Origin: Flaviramulus sp.
Lineage (GTDB): Bacteria; Bacteroidota; Bacteroidia; Flavobacteriales; Flavobacteriaceae
Direction: 5' to 3'
DNA length: 36,523 nucleotides
NCBI RefSeq assembly: GCF_013001275.1
Contig: NZ_JABDMV010000026.1
Location: 1 to 36,523 of the forward strand
This document shows, one piece after another, positions 8,775 through 17,893 of the stretch (its first letter is position 1; each line of letters begins with the position of its first letter). The notes below the pieces were generated by a model. That model was given only the letters and a program-made list of their open reading frames with translations. It was not told the DNA's origin and ran no database searches. Position numbers and translations under genes: made by a program.

Positions 8775-10121
8775 ATGAAATTTATAGAATCGTTAAAAAA
8801 TGTTTGGAAAATAGAAGAACTAAGAAACAGAATCATAGTTACACTAGGTTTGTTATTAGTTTATCGTTTTGGTGCACAAGTAGTTTTGCCAGGTATTGAT
8901 GCTGCTCAATTAGGAGGTTTAGCTGATAGTACTGATGGAGGTTTATTAGGTTTACTTAATGCCTTTACTGGTGGAGCATTTGCTAATGCTTCTGTTTTTG
9001 CACTTGGTATAATGCCATACATTTCTGCTTCTATTGTTGTACAATTGATGGGTATTGCTATTCCGTATTTGCAAAAACTTCAAAAAGAAGGAGCAAGTGG
9101 GCAAAAGAAAATTAATCAAATAACACGTTGGTTAACAATTGCTATTTGTTTATTGCAAGCACCAGGTTATTTGGCAAGTTTACCAGCTTTAGGGATTCCT
9201 CAAAGCGCATTTTTATTAGGAACAGGACCTTTATTTTATTTCTCTTCGGTTACTATATTAGTTACAGGCTGTATCTTCGCGATGTGGTTAGGAGAAAAAA
9301 TTACTGATAAAGGTATAGGAAATGGTATTTCACTATTAATTATGGTAGGAATTATTGCTACTTTACCTCAAGCGTTTTTGCAAAATTCGGCAACAAGATT
9401 AGAAGGTAATAATGTGATGTTGATTCTTTTTGAATTGGTAATATGGTTTGTGATTATTTTAGCTTCTATTATGTTAGTTATGGGTGTTAGAAAAATAGCC
9501 GTACAATATGCTAGAAGAACTGCAACTGGTAGTTATGAAAAAAGTGCTATGGCAGGTTCAAGACAATATATTCCATTAAAGCTTAATGCTTCTGGAGTTA
9601 TGCCTATTATATTTGCACAAGCAATTATGTTTGTACCAAGTTTAATTGGTGGGTCTTCTTTCTTAAAGGAAACAGCCGCTGGAGCATGGATGCAAACAAA
9701 TTATTCTGATATTTTTGGATTTTGGTATAACGTAACCTTTGCTTTATTAATTATAGTATTTACATACTTCTATACGGCAATAACAGTACCTACAAACAAA
9801 ATGGCAGACGACTTAAAACGTAGTGGTGGTTTTATTCCTGGTATTCGTCCAGGTTCTGAAACATCTGAATATTTAGATAAAATAATGTCTCAAATTACCT
9901 TACCAGGTTCTATATTTTTAGCACTTATTGCTGTGTTCCCAGCGTTTATTGTTAAGCTTATGGGCGTACAACAAGGATGGGCATTGTTTTTCGGAGGAAC
10001 ATCATTATTAATTATGGTTGGAGTTGCGATTGACACTATGCAGCAAATAAATTCTTATTTGTTAAATAGGCACTATGATGGTTTGATGAAGACAGGTAAA
10101 AATAGAAAAGCACTAGCTTAA
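8775..10121 (+). CDS. secY: preprotein translocase subunit SecY
   Basis: SecY is the channel subunit of the Sec translocon in the inner membrane, moving unfolded proteins with SecA and inserting membrane proteins delivered by Ffh/FtsY. The 448-residue product has about ten hydrophobic segments. It carries the family motifs FGALG-like [19 protein letters not shown] (plug region), [14 protein letters not shown] and the cytosolic loop [16 protein letters not shown] that contacts SecA and the ribosome. Its place after rplO is universal. The usual map and adk genes do not follow; infA comes next after 8 bases. Confidence 0.98.
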   Translation: MKFIESLKNVWKIEELRNRIIVTLGLLLVYRFGAQVVLPGIDAAQLGGLADSTDGGLLGLLNAFTGGAFANASVFALGIMPYISASIVVQLMGIAIPYLQKLQKEGASGQKKINQITRWLTIAICLLQAPGYLASLPALGIPQSAFLLGTGPLFYFSSVTILVTGCIFAMWLGEKITDKGIGNGISLLIMVGIIATLPQAFLQNSATRLEGNNVMLILFELVIWFVIILASIMLVMGVRKIAVQYARRTATGSYEKSAMAGSRQYIPLKLNASGVMPIIFAQAIMFVPSLIGGSSFLKETAAGAWMQTNYSDIFGFWYNVTFALLIIVFTYFYTAITVPTNKMADDLKRSGGFIPGIRPGSETSEYLDKIMSQITLPGSIFLALIAVFPAFIVKLMGVQQGWALFFGGTSLLIMVGVAIDTMQQINSYLLNRHYDGLMKTGKNRKALA

Positions 10122-10129
10122 TATATACT

Positions 10130-10345
10130 ATGGCAAAACAAGCAGCAATAGAACAAGACGGAACAATAATAGAAGCATTATCAAATGCGATGTTTCGTGT
10201 TGAATTAGAAAATGGTCACATTGTGACAGCACACATCTCCGGAAAAATGCGTATGCATTATATTAAATTATTACCAGGAGATAAAGTAAAATTAGAAATG
10301 AGTCCTTACGATTTAACGAAGGCTCGAATAACTTATAGATACTAA
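10130..10345 (+). CDS. infA: translation initiation factor IF-1
   Basis: IF-1 is a single OB-fold protein that occupies the 30S A site during initiation. The 71-residue product has the usual pattern: [23 protein letters not shown], then [19 protein letters not shown] and the ending [12 protein letters not shown]. Length is normal (72 in E. coli). It lies between secY and rpmJ, the typical position in bacteria that keep infA in the spc/alpha region. Confidence 0.98.
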   Translation: MAKQAAIEQDGTIIEALSNAMFRVELENGHIVTAHISGKMRMHYIKLLPGDKVKLEMSPYDLTKARITYRY

Positions 10346-10349
10346 TACG

Positions 10350-10466
10350 ATGAAAGTAAGAGCATCCGTTAAAAAAAGAAGTGCAGATTGTAAAATCGTG
10401 CGTAGAAAAGGTAGACTTTACGTGATAAACAAAAAGAATCCTAGATTTAAACAAAGACAAGGGTAA
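10350..10466 (+). CDS. rpmJ: 50S ribosomal protein L36 (zinc-free type)
   Basis: L36 is the smallest large-subunit protein. I translated this 38-codon frame directly: it starts [15 protein letters not shown] and ends [10 protein letters not shown], a clear L36. Of the four zinc ligands of the classical form (CxxC...C....H) only one Cys remains. The others are Ser, Asn and Phe, so this is the zinc-independent variant. It lies 4 bases after infA and 2 bases before rpsM. Confidence 0.97.
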   Translation: MKVRASVKKRSADCKIVRRKGRLYVINKKNPRFKQRQG

Positions 10467-10468
10467 TT

Positions 10469-10843
10469 ATGGCAAGAATTGCAGGTGTAGACATACCAAA
10501 AAACAAAAGAGGAGTAATCTCTTTAACTTATATCTATGGAGTAGGTAGAAGTAGAGCAAAAGAAATTTTAGCTGAAGCTAAAGTTGATGAAAGTACAAAA
10601 GTTCAAGATTGGACTGATGACCAAATTAGCGGAATACGTGAAGCTGTTGGAGCATTCACAATCGAAGGTGAATTACGTTCTGAAACACAATTAAACATTA
10701 AGCGATTAATGGATATTGGATGTTACAGAGGAATTCGTCATAGATCTGGACTTCCATTAAGAGGACAACGTACTAAAAACAACTCTAGAACTAGAAAAGG
10801 TAGAAGAAAAACGGTTGCTAATAAGAAAAAGGCAACTAAGTAA
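10469..10843 (+). CDS. rpsM: 30S ribosomal protein S13
   Basis: S13 forms head-to-large-subunit bridges and contacts P-site tRNA with its tail. The 124-residue product opens [15 protein letters not shown] and holds the helix-two-turn-helix [15 protein letters not shown]. It ends with [20 protein letters not shown] and a Lys-rich tail. Length is typical. It is followed by an unusually long 109-base spacer before rpsK. Confidence 0.98.
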   Translation: MARIAGVDIPKNKRGVISLTYIYGVGRSRAKEILAEAKVDESTKVQDWTDDQISGIREAVGAFTIEGELRSETQLNIKRLMDIGCYRGIRHRSGLPLRGQRTKNNSRTRKGRRKTVANKKKATK

Positions 10844-10952
10844 TAATTAGAAATATTTAGTCTTTAGTCTTTAGACGTTGGAAAGAATCTGTTTGAAATT
10901 ATAATGGTTTAGGATTCTAGCGACTATCAACTAATACTAAGCACTAGAAAAT
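10844..10952 (+). promoter_or_regulatory. rpsM-rpsK spacer with 7-base repeats and a hairpin
   Basis: This 109-base non-coding gap breaks an otherwise tightly packed operon. It starts with three consecutive 7-mers, TTTAGTC, TTTAGTC and TTTAGAC (10856-10876), the last two of which can form a small GTCT/AGAC hairpin. AGAATC at 10884-10889 can pair with GATTCT at 10913-10918. No U-tract or convincing TAnnTTTG box is present; the nearest is TCTGTTTG at 10888-10895, one mismatch. Function is unknown; a leader for rpsK is possible. Confidence 0.3.
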
Positions 10953-11336
10953 ATGGCAAAAACAAGCACAAAAAAACGTAAAGTTATTGTAGACGCTGTT
11001 GGAGAAGCACACGTTACTGCTTCTTTTAACAACATCATTATTTCACTTACCAACAAAAAAGGAGACGTAATTTCTTGGTCTTCTGCTGGTAAAATGGGAT
11101 TTAGAGGTTCTAAGAAAAACACGCCTTATGCTGCTCAATTAGCTGCTGAAGATGCTGCTGCTGTGGCAACTGAAGCAGGTTTAAAGAAAGTAAAGGTTTA
11201 TGTGAAAGGACCAGGAAATGGTAGAGAATCTGCTATTCGTTCTATTCATAATGCAGGAATTGAAGTAACTGAAATTATCGATGTTACTCCACTACCACAT
11301 AATGGATGTCGTCCTCCAAAACGTAGAAGAGTATAA
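10953..11336 (+). CDS. rpsK: 30S ribosomal protein S11
   Basis: S11 lies in the platform near the E site. The 127-residue product has [20 protein letters not shown], the conserved [20 protein letters not shown] and the ending [17 protein letters not shown]. The Asn-Gly in that ending is the site that becomes isoaspartate in E. coli S11. It is flanked on both sides by long spacers (109 and 170 bases), and a terminator-like hairpin follows. Confidence 0.98.
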   Translation: MAKTSTKKRKVIVDAVGEAHVTASFNNIIISLTNKKGDVISWSSAGKMGFRGSKKNTPYAAQLAAEDAAAVATEAGLKKVKVYVKGPGNGRESAIRSIHNAGIEVTEIIDVTPLPHNGCRPPKRRRV

Positions 11337-11352
11337 GTTTCATATTTAGACA

Positions 11353-11391
11353 AATTAATATCAATTGTAATTCATTTGATATTAGTTTTTT
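11353..11391 (+). terminator. probable intrinsic terminator after rpsK
   Basis: Left arm 11353-11364 pairs with right arm 11376-11387 over 12 positions with one G-U pair, around an 11-base loop. It is followed by a run of T to 11391. The stem is AT-rich, so termination may be partial. It separates rpsK from rpsD-rpoA-rplQ and overlaps the -33 element of the promoter that follows. Confidence 0.55.
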
Positions 11392-11404
11392 ATATGTAAA
11401 TTTG
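11375..11404 (+). promoter_or_regulatory. promoter for rpsD-rpoA-rplQ (TTTG-N18-TAAATTTG)
   Basis: TTTG at 11375-11378 and TAAATTTG at 11397-11404 are separated by 18 bases. This matches the Bacteroidetes primary sigma consensus (TTG or TTTG, 17-23 bases, TAnnTTTG). Transcription would start near 11411, giving a leader of roughly 95 bases before rpsD. S4 represses the alpha operon in E. coli, so that leader is a candidate target, but this is inference. Confidence 0.65.
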
Positions 11405-11506
11405 CAAACTGAAAAAATAATTAACAAGTATCAACAAGAGATCAACGATTATCGAAGGATAAGATTAAGACCTTAATTCATAATCACTCTTAAAACACAA
11501 TTTAAA

Positions 11507-12112
11507 ATGGCAAGATATACTGGTCCTAAAACTAAAATAGCACGTAAATTTGGCGAAGCTATTTTTGGAGATGATAAATCTTTCGAAAAAAGAAATTATC
11601 CTCCTGGTCAACACGGAAACGCAAGACGTCGTGGAAAAAAATCTGAATATGCAATCCAATTAATGGAAAAGCAAAAAGCAAAATATACATACGGTATATT
11701 AGAGCGTCAATTCAGAAACTTATTTAAAAGCGCAAGAGCTGCTCAAGGAATTACAGGTGAAGTTTTATTACAACTTTGTGAGTCTAGATTAGACAATGTA
11801 GTTTTCAGAATGGGAATTGCTCCTACAAGAAGTGCAGCAAGACAATTAGTATCTCACAGACACATTACTGTAAATGGGGAATTAGTAAATATTCCTTCAT
11901 ATTCTTTAAAAGCAGGAGATGTTGTAGCTGTAAGAGAAAAATCAAAATCACTTGAAGCAATTGATAGATCATTATCAAATTCAAGTCATGTTTATGAGTG
12001 GATTACTTGGAATGATGATACGAAGCAAGGAACTTATGTTTCTATTCCTGCAAGAATTCAGATTCCAGAAAACATAAATGAACAATTCATAGTCGAATTA
12101 TATTCTAAATAA
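11507..12112 (+). CDS. rpsD: 30S ribosomal protein S4
   Basis: S4 initiates small-subunit assembly and shapes the mRNA entry. The 201-residue product begins [17 protein letters not shown]. It has the motif [23 protein letters not shown] and the S4 RNA-binding domain (about residues 92-155), with [20 protein letters not shown] and [16 protein letters not shown]. No N-terminal zinc-binding Cys cluster is present. The gene seems to open a separate transcription unit with rpoA and rplQ. Confidence 0.98.
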   Translation: MARYTGPKTKIARKFGEAIFGDDKSFEKRNYPPGQHGNARRRGKKSEYAIQLMEKQKAKYTYGILERQFRNLFKSARAAQGITGEVLLQLCESRLDNVVFRMGIAPTRSAARQLVSHRHITVNGELVNIPSYSLKAGDVVAVREKSKSLEAIDRSLSNSSHVYEWITWNDDTKQGTYVSIPARIQIPENINEQFIVELYSK

Positions 12113-12142
12113 TAAATTAATAATATTGGTATTTGGCCAAAG

Positions 12143-12174
12143 GGTTTATAAGTATTTCTTCAAACTTTTAAACC
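12143..12174 (+). promoter_or_regulatory. hairpin in the rpsD-rpoA spacer
   Basis: GGTTTATAAG (12143-12152) can pair with CTTTTAAACC (12165-12174), with one mismatch, around a 12-base loop. A short TTGG/CCAA pair sits just upstream (12126-12140). No U-tract follows, so read-through into rpoA is expected. It could be a processing or regulatory element. The evidence is only the fold. Confidence 0.25.
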
Positions 12175-12208
12175 GCGCAATCAAATAACAATTAAAACGA
12201 AGAAAAAA

Positions 12209-13201
12209 ATGGCAGTATTTAATTTTCAAAAACCAGACAAAGTAATCATGATTGATTCTACTGATTTCGAAGGTAAATTCGAATTCAGACCTTTGGAACC
12301 TGGTTATGGTTTAACAGTAGGTAATGCATTAAGAAGAGTTTTACTTTCTTCTTTAGAAGGATTTGCTATCACATCGGTTAGAATAGAAGGTGTTGATCAT
12401 GAATTTTCAGCAATTTCTGGTGTGGTTGAAGATGTAACAGAAATCATCTTAAACTTAAAACAAATTCGTTTTAAAAGACAAATTGAAGATATTGATAACG
12501 AATCAATTTCTATTTCAATTTCTGGTCAAGAGCGTATTACAGCTGGCGACTTTCAAAAATTCATCTCAGGATTTCAAGTATTAAATACAGAGTTAGTTAT
12601 CTGTAATTTAGATCCTAAGGTAAATTTAAATATGGAAATTACAATCGAAAAAGGTAGAGGTTATGTACCTGCAGAAGAAAATAAAAAAGCTGCTGCACCA
12701 ATTGGTACAATCTTTACAGATTCAATTTATACACCAATAAAAAACGTAAAGTATAGTATTGAAAACTATCGTGTTGAACAAAAAACTGATTACGAAAAGC
12801 TAGTTTTCGAAATTATCACCGATGGTTCTATTACTCCACAAGACGCTTTGACTGAAGCTGCAAAAACATTAATTCACCACTTCATGTTATTCTCTGATGA
12901 GCGTATAACATTAGAAGCTGATGAAATTGCACAAACTGAAACTTATGATGAAGAATCTCTTCATATGCGTCAATTACTTAAAACTAAGTTAATCGATATG
13001 GATTTATCGGTTCGTGCACTTAATTGTTTAAAAGCTGCTGAAGTAGATACTTTGGGAGACTTAGTATCATTCAACAAAAATGATTTAATGAAATTCAGAA
13101 ATTTTGGTAAAAAGTCTTTAACTGAGCTTGAAGAGCTTGTAAATGTTAAGGGGTTAAATTTCGGAATGGATTTAAGTAAATATAAATTAGATAAAGATTA
13201 A
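12209..13201 (+). CDS. rpoA: DNA-directed RNA polymerase subunit alpha
   Basis: Alpha dimerises to nucleate RNA polymerase assembly and binds promoter UP elements and activators. The 330-residue product has the N-terminal assembly domain (about 1-235; [20 protein letters not shown]) and a linker. The C-terminal DNA-binding domain reads [19 protein letters not shown]...[13 protein letters not shown]. The Arg matching E. coli Arg265 (VRxxNCLK) is kept, so UP-element binding is expected. A 59-base spacer with a nested hairpin precedes rplQ. Confidence 0.98.
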   Translation: MAVFNFQKPDKVIMIDSTDFEGKFEFRPLEPGYGLTVGNALRRVLLSSLEGFAITSVRIEGVDHEFSAISGVVEDVTEIILNLKQIRFKRQIEDIDNESISISISGQERITAGDFQKFISGFQVLNTELVICNLDPKVNLNMEITIEKGRGYVPAEENKKAAAPIGTIFTDSIYTPIKNVKYSIENYRVEQKTDYEKLVFEIITDGSITPQDALTEAAKTLIHHFMLFSDERITLEADEIAQTETYDEESLHMRQLLKTKLIDMDLSVRALNCLKAAEVDTLGDLVSFNKNDLMKFRNFGKKSLTELEELVNVKGLNFGMDLSKYKLDKD

Positions 13202-13204
13202 TTA

Positions 13205-13248
13205 ATCATATTTTGCTCCTCGCAAGTCGAGTTTGGTAGCAAGATGAT
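13205..13248 (+). promoter_or_regulatory. nested hairpin between rpoA and rplQ
   Basis: Three nested pairings fit on one axis: ATCAT 13205-13209 with ATGAT 13244-13248, TTGCT 13213-13217 with AGCAA 13238-13242, and CTCG 13219-13222 with CGAG 13228-13231. The inner stem is the most GC-rich part of the spacer. No U-tract follows. This looks like a structured leader of rplQ rather than a terminator. No known RNA family is claimed. Confidence 0.4.
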
Positions 13249-13260
13249 AAAACAAATGTC

Positions 13261-13731
13261 ATGAGACACGGAAAAAAAATAAATCACTTAGGCAGACAAA
13301 CTGCGCACAGAAAATCAATGTTGGCAAATATGGCATGTTCTTTAATTGAACATAAACGTATTAATACAACAGTTGCTAAAGCGAAGGCTTTAAAACAATT
13401 TGTAGAGCCAATGATTACAAAGTCTAAAGAAGATACAACACATAACAGACGTATTGTGATGGCTCGACTAAGACAAAAAGATGCTGTTGCCGAATTGTTT
13501 AGAGATGTAGCTGCTAAAGTTGCTGACAGACCAGGAGGATACACAAGAATTATTAAACTTGGAAATCGTTTAGGTGATAATGCTGATATGGCAATGATTG
13601 AGTTAGTAGATTATAACGAAATCTATAACGCAGACAAGGCTAAGAAGAAAACAACAAGAAGAAGTAGAAGAGGTGGTTCAAAACCAGCTGCTGCTCCTGT
13701 TGAAACTAAAGCATCAAACGAAGAAGAATAA
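13261..13731 (+). CDS. rplQ: 50S ribosomal protein L17
   Basis: L17 sits near the tunnel exit. The 156-residue product starts [19 protein letters not shown]. It contains the core [20 protein letters not shown] and a domain ending [21 protein letters not shown]. coli L17 is about 127 residues. The extra length is a C-terminal tail, basic ([12 protein letters not shown]), then Ala/Pro-rich, then acidic (EEE), probably disordered. It is the last gene of the ribosomal cluster and is followed by a strong terminator. Confidence 0.97.
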   Translation: MRHGKKINHLGRQTAHRKSMLANMACSLIEHKRINTTVAKAKALKQFVEPMITKSKEDTTHNRRIVMARLRQKDAVAELFRDVAAKVADRPGGYTRIIKLGNRLGDNADMAMIELVDYNEIYNADKAKKKTTRRSRRGGSKPAAAPVETKASNEEE

Positions 13732-13754
13732 ATGTTAATAAGCATTTAATATAT

Positions 13755-13788
13755 AAAGGATAAACTATTTTAGTTTATCCTTTTTTTT
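13755..13788 (+). terminator. intrinsic terminator ending the ribosomal protein cluster
   Basis: A perfect 13-base inverted repeat (13755-13767 and 13771-13783) with a 3-base loop contains GGATAAACTA and runs into eight T. It sits 23 bases after the rplQ stop and 28 bases before carA, and separates the two units. Confidence 0.92.
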
Positions 13789-13791
13789 ATG

Positions 13792-13799
13792 CAATTTTG
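13792..13799 (+). promoter_or_regulatory. possible -7 element for carA
   Basis: CAATTTTG differs from the Bacteroidetes TAnnTTTG box by one base and lies 17 bases before the carA ATG, immediately after the rplQ terminator. No clear -33 TTTG is visible, since the upstream segment is the terminator itself. Weak on its own, but position supports it. Confidence 0.35.
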
Positions 13800-13816
13800 T
13801 AAAACTTTTTTTAAGA

Positions 13817-14941
13817 ATGAAATATCAAAATCGACAAAAAGCCATCATTCTACTTGCAGATGGCACTATTTTTTACGGTAAAGCAGTTGGTAATAAACAA
13901 GGAACAGCATTTGGTGAGGTTTGTTTTAATACAGGGATGACCGGCTATCAAGAAATTTTTACAGATCCCTCTTATTTTGGGCAATTAATGGTGGCTACAA
14001 ATGCACATATTGGTAATTATGGAACCAATATTGATGAAGTAGAATCAGATTCAATTAAAATTTCCGGACTTATAGTTAAAAATTTTAGCTATGAATATTC
14101 AAGAGATAATGCTGATGGTTCATTAGAGGAATTCTTAAATAAAAATAACTTATTGGCTATTTCAGATGTAGATACCAGAGCTTTGGTAAGCTATATTAGA
14201 GATCATGGCGCTATGAATGCTGTAATTTCCACAGAAGTTGATGACGTAGAAGGATTAAAAAAACAATTGGCAGATGTTCCAAAAATGGAAGGCTTAGAAT
14301 TAGCCTCTCAAGTTTCAACAAAGGAAGCATATTTTTATGGCGATGAAAATGCTACCTTTAAAGTTGCGGCGTTAGATATTGGTATAAAAAAGAATATTCT
14401 TCGAAATTTAGCAAGTCGCGATGCTTATATAAAAGTATTCCCTTATAATTCTAAATTTGAAGATTTGGAAGCCTTTAATCCTGATGGATATTTTTTATCT
14501 AATGGTCCTGGAGATCCAGAACCATTAACTGAGGCTCAAGAAGTAGCTAAAGAAATTATTAAAAGAGATTTGCCGCTTTTCGGAATTTGTTTAGGACATC
14601 AGGTTATTGCCTTGGCAAACGGTGTTTCAACATACAAAATGCATAACGGTCATAGAGGTATAAATCATCCAGTAAAAAATTTAATAACAGGAAAAGGAGA
14701 AATTACTTCTCAAAATCATGGATTTGCTGTTAACAGAGAAGAAGCAGAAGCAAACACGGATTTGGAAATCACACATATACATTTAAATGATAATACAGTG
14801 GCTGGTTTAGCTATGAAAAATAAAAACTGTTTTTCCGTTCAATATCATCCAGAAGCTAGTCCAGGACCACATGATTCGTCATATCTTTTTGATCAATTCA
14901 TTGAAAATATCAAAAAAAGAAGTACGATTAAAACTTATTAG
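13817..14941 (+). CDS. carA: carbamoyl phosphate synthase small (glutaminase) subunit
   Basis: CarA hydrolyses glutamine and passes ammonia to CarB for carbamoyl phosphate, the precursor of arginine and pyrimidines. The 374-residue product has the N-terminal CPSase domain (DGTIFYGKAVG, FNTGMTGYQEIFTDPSY). It is followed by a class I glutamine amidotransferase domain with FGICLGHQ (Cys258) and QYHPEASPGP (His344, Glu346), a complete triad. The length is normal. carB is not adjacent, so the subunits are encoded apart. The gene stands alone between a terminator and eno. Confidence 0.96.
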   Translation: MKYQNRQKAIILLADGTIFYGKAVGNKQGTAFGEVCFNTGMTGYQEIFTDPSYFGQLMVATNAHIGNYGTNIDEVESDSIKISGLIVKNFSYEYSRDNADGSLEEFLNKNNLLAISDVDTRALVSYIRDHGAMNAVISTEVDDVEGLKKQLADVPKMEGLELASQVSTKEAYFYGDENATFKVAALDIGIKKNILRNLASRDAYIKVFPYNSKFEDLEAFNPDGYFLSNGPGDPEPLTEAQEVAKEIIKRDLPLFGICLGHQVIALANGVSTYKMHNGHRGINHPVKNLITGKGEITSQNHGFAVNREEAEANTDLEITHIHLNDNTVAGLAMKNKNCFSVQYHPEASPGPHDSSYLFDQFIENIKKRSTIKTY

Positions 14942-15036
14942 CTGTTGTTCTTTTAAGGTTTTTTGTAACTAAAACGTTATAGCGCTTATTTTTACAATTT
15001 CTTAAAAAACAGTAAATGAAAAACAAGATTTAACCG

Positions 15037-15044
15037 TAAATTTG
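15037..15044 (+). promoter_or_regulatory. -7 promoter element for eno
   Basis: TAAATTTG is an exact TAnnTTTG match 30 bases before the eno ATG, implying a short leader of about 24 bases. A convincing -33 TTG at the expected spacing is not visible. Confidence 0.5.
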
Positions 15045-15053
15045 AAATAATAA

Positions 15054-16367
<1,314 letters not shown>

Positions 16368-16388
16368 TAAAGCTATAATTTTAATTTG

Positions 16389-16421
16389 AAAAAGCGATTA
16401 TTTTTTAATACTCGCTTTTTT
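16389..16421 (+). terminator. intrinsic terminator after eno
   Basis: AAAAAGCGA (16389-16397) pairs with TCGCTTTTT (16412-16420) around a 14-base loop, followed by T. It lies 22 bases after the eno stop. The loop is long but the stem is perfect. Confidence 0.75.
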
Positions 16422-16497
16422 ATTTAGTATCAGTTTTAATAATCCTTAATTCAACTAAAACGTTTCCGATATTCATTAAAAATAAATAGATATTTCG

Positions 16498-16505
16498 TAA
16501 TTTAG
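16498..16505 (+). promoter_or_regulatory. possible -7 element for gltA
   Basis: TAATTTAG differs at one position from TAnnTTTG and lies 35 bases before the gltA ATG. The rest of the 118-base gap after the eno terminator is AT-rich, with no other clear signal. Confidence 0.3.
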
Positions 16506-16539
16506 CTTTCCGCATAACATATAAATTCACTAAGATAGA

Positions 16540-17829
16540 ATGGCAAATACAGCTACAATAGAAATAGACGGTAAAAAGAACGAATTTCCTTTAGTAAAAG
16601 GAACCGAAAACGAGATTGCGATAGATATTACTAAACTTAGAGGTAGTACCGGTGGCATTATAACTATAGACCCAGGATACAAAAACACGGGATCTTGTGA
16701 AAGTGCTATTACATTTTTAGACGGTGAAAAAGGTATTTTAAGATATCGCGGGTATTCAATTGAGGAACTAGCTGATAAAGCTGATTTTTTAGAAGTCGCT
16801 TATTTGCTGATTTTTGGGGAGCTTCCAACAAAAGAGCAAAACGAAAAGTTTCATGCAGATATTAAATCACAATCTATTGTTGATGAAGATATAAAGAAGA
16901 TTTTAGATGCATTTCCAAAATCTGCTCATCCAATGGGTGTTATATCGTCTTTAACCAGTGCGTTAACCGCTTTTAATCCATCTTCAGTGAATGTGGATTC
17001 TGAAGAAGAAATGTATAAATCTGTTGTAAGGATTTTAGGAAAATTTCCTGTGTTAGTCGCCTGGACTCTTCGTAAAAAGCAAGGATTACCACTTGATTAT
17101 GGTGATAAGGAACTAGGTTATGTAGAGAATATCTTAAAAATGATGTTTAGAGAACCTAATGCTTGTTACATTCAAAACAAGATTTTAGTTGACGCTTTAG
17201 ATAAACTCTTAATATTACATGCAGATCATGAGCAAAACTGTTCCACTTCAACAGTAAGAATTGTTGGTTCATCTCATGCTGGATTATTTCCTTCAATTTC
17301 TGCAGGTATTTCTGCACTTTGGGGACCACTTCACGGTGGAGCAAATCAAGCAGTTTTGGAAATGCTTGAAGCTATAAAAGCTGATGGTGGTGATACAAAA
17401 AAATATATGGCTAAGGCCAAAGATAAAAAAGACCCATTCCGATTAATGGGCTTTGGTCATCGTGTTTATAAAAACTTCGATCCACGTGCCAAAATTATTA
17501 AAAAAGCGGCTGATGAAGTATTAGGGAATTTGGGTATTGAAGATCCGATTTTAGATATAGCAAAAGGACTTGAAAAAGAGGCCTTGGAAGATAAATACTT
17601 TGTAGATAGAAAATTATATCCTAATGTAGATTTTTACTCGGGAATAATTTATAGAGGTATGGGTATACCAACAGAAATGTTTACTGTTATGTTTGCATTA
17701 GGGCGTCTTCCGGGTTGGATTGCACAGTGGCGTGAAATGCGTTTACGTAAAGAACCAATTGGTCGACCAAGACAAATTTATATTGGAGAAACCGAAAGAA
17801 AGTTTGTGCCTCTTAGCAAAAGAAAATAA
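16540..17829 (+). CDS. gltA: citrate synthase
   Basis: Citrate synthase condenses oxaloacetate and acetyl-CoA at the entry to the TCA cycle. The 429-residue product has the size of the hexameric, NADH-sensitive Gram-negative type. It contains PGYKNTGSCESAITFLDGE and GILRYRGYSIEELA in the N-terminal part. The catalytic set is complete: His265 (LHGGANQAVLEML), His307 (GFGHRVYKNFDPRA) and Asp364 (VDFYSG), matching E. coli His264/His305/Asp362. The end WREMRLRKEPIGRPRQIY is typical. It is followed by a very strong terminator. Confidence 0.98.
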   Translation: MANTATIEIDGKKNEFPLVKGTENEIAIDITKLRGSTGGIITIDPGYKNTGSCESAITFLDGEKGILRYRGYSIEELADKADFLEVAYLLIFGELPTKEQNEKFHADIKSQSIVDEDIKKILDAFPKSAHPMGVISSLTSALTAFNPSSVNVDSEEEMYKSVVRILGKFPVLVAWTLRKKQGLPLDYGDKELGYVENILKMMFREPNACYIQNKILVDALDKLLILHADHEQNCSTSTVRIVGSSHAGLFPSISAGISALWGPLHGGANQAVLEMLEAIKADGGDTKKYMAKAKDKKDPFRLMGFGHRVYKNFDPRAKIIKKAADEVLGNLGIEDPILDIAKGLEKEALEDKYFVDRKLYPNVDFYSGIIYRGMGIPTEMFTVMFALGRLPGWIAQWREMRLRKEPIGRPRQIYIGETERKFVPLSKRK

Positions 17830-17845
17830 TCTTTTTTATAAAATA

Positions 17846-17882
17846 AAAGAAGCTTCATAATTAAAAATTATGAAGCTTCTTT
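17846..17882 (+). terminator. intrinsic terminator after gltA, 17-bp perfect stem
   Basis: The arms 17846-17862 and 17866-17882 are perfect complements around a 3-base loop. A partial T-rich stretch follows (TTATATTT). The hairpin is symmetrical and ends only 11 bases before the ATG of the next gene, so it overlaps that gene's likely promoter. Confidence 0.85.
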
Positions 17883-17889
17883 ATATTTA
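17882..17889 (+). promoter_or_regulatory. possible -7 element directly in front of the DDAH-like gene
   Basis: TATATTTA differs from TAnnTTTG at the last base. It starts inside the end of the gltA terminator and lies 4 bases before the ATG at 17894. If used, the transcript would start at or beside the start codon and be leaderless. Confidence 0.3.
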
Positions 17890-17893
17890 CACC

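Noticed and set aside
10856-10876. TTTAGTC repeats as the start of a CRISPR array
   Set aside because: The units are 7 bases without spacers, far too short for CRISPR repeats.
14942-15036. AACGTT and AGCGCT palindromes between carA and eno as an operator or terminator
   Set aside because: Each is only six bases, with no stable stem or U-tract; likely chance.
17870-17872. ATG as start of the DDAH-like gene
   Set aside because: It lies in the right arm of the gltA terminator and adds eight unconserved residues.
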